From: an uncultured Micrococcaceae bacterium
Lineage (GTDB): Bacteria; Actinomycetota; Actinomycetes; Actinomycetales; Micrococcaceae
Direction of reading: 5' to 3'
DNA length: 23,399 nucleotides
NCBI GenBank assembly: GCA_937896705.1
Contig: CALBOC010000223.1
Coordinates: 1 to 23,399 of the forward strand
Within the stretch, counting starts at the first letter, position 1. Each line of letters begins with the position of its first letter. The position numbers were made by a program, and so were the translations under genes. Shown here one piece after another: positions 23,389-23,399 of this stretch. The notes beneath the pieces are model-generated. The model saw only the letters and a program-made list of their open reading frames with translations, ran no database searches and was not told the origin of the DNA.

Positions 23389-23399
23389 CTTTCACAAAT

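Noticed and set aside
1..23399. Mobile elements, phage genes, CRISPR arrays, toxin-antitoxin pairs
   Set aside because: No transposase, integrase, terminal repeats, regularly spaced repeats or small toxin-like gene pairs were seen, so possible transfer of the glycan locus rests only on composition and gene order.

Overview
The window looks like chromosomal DNA from a fairly high-GC actinobacterium, most likely order Micrococcales and family Micrococcaceae. The clues are the gene order gpsA-ddl, DAK2-recG-rsmD-coaD, yceD-rpmF-rnc-mutM, a DUF3515 lipoprotein beside ddl, a ribosomal protein L32 without cysteines, frequent GTG/TTG starts and very tight gene packing. Genus is not decidable from this sequence alone.

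Layout. Positions 1-9751 are conserved housekeeping genes: the 3' part of gpsA (phospholipid precursor) overlapping ddl (peptidoglycan precursor), a convergent DUF3515 lipoprotein, then a rightward run DAK2-domain protein / recG / rsmD / coaD, a structured 187-base gap holding a candidate promoter, and the operon yceD-rpmF-rnc-mutM. From 9752 to the right end the content changes completely to a cell-surface glycopolymer locus. The rightward part holds an LCP-family ligase, a two-headed GT4 glycosyltransferase fusion, a UDP-ManNAc dehydrogenase (wecC), a small coiled-coil protein, a CgeB-like/GT2 fusion and a membrane-anchored coiled-coil methyltransferase. The leftward part, convergent with it, holds a heparinase II/III-like protein and a two-gene polysaccharide ABC exporter (ATPase and permease). 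A perfect -10 hexamer at the right edge suggests a further, divergent gene outside the window.

How the genes may work together (inference): WecC supplies an aminouronic acid nucleotide sugar (UDP-ManNAcA). The multidomain glycosyltransferases build a polymer on a lipid carrier in the cytoplasm. The TagGH/Wzm-Wzt-type exporter flips it across the membrane. The LCP protein links it to peptidoglycan. The heparinase-like protein has no signal peptide, so it could trim or recycle uronate-containing polymer inside the cell. Three consecutive genes in the middle of the locus carry coiled coils, and the last is an N-terminally membrane-anchored methyltransferase. This recalls, without proving, the chain-capping and length-measuring logic of WbdD in E. 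coli O9a. That coiled-coil module together with the cytosolic lyase is the most interesting part of the window.

There is no stretch longer than 300 bases without a gene. No tRNA, rRNA, insertion sequence, phage gene or CRISPR array was seen.
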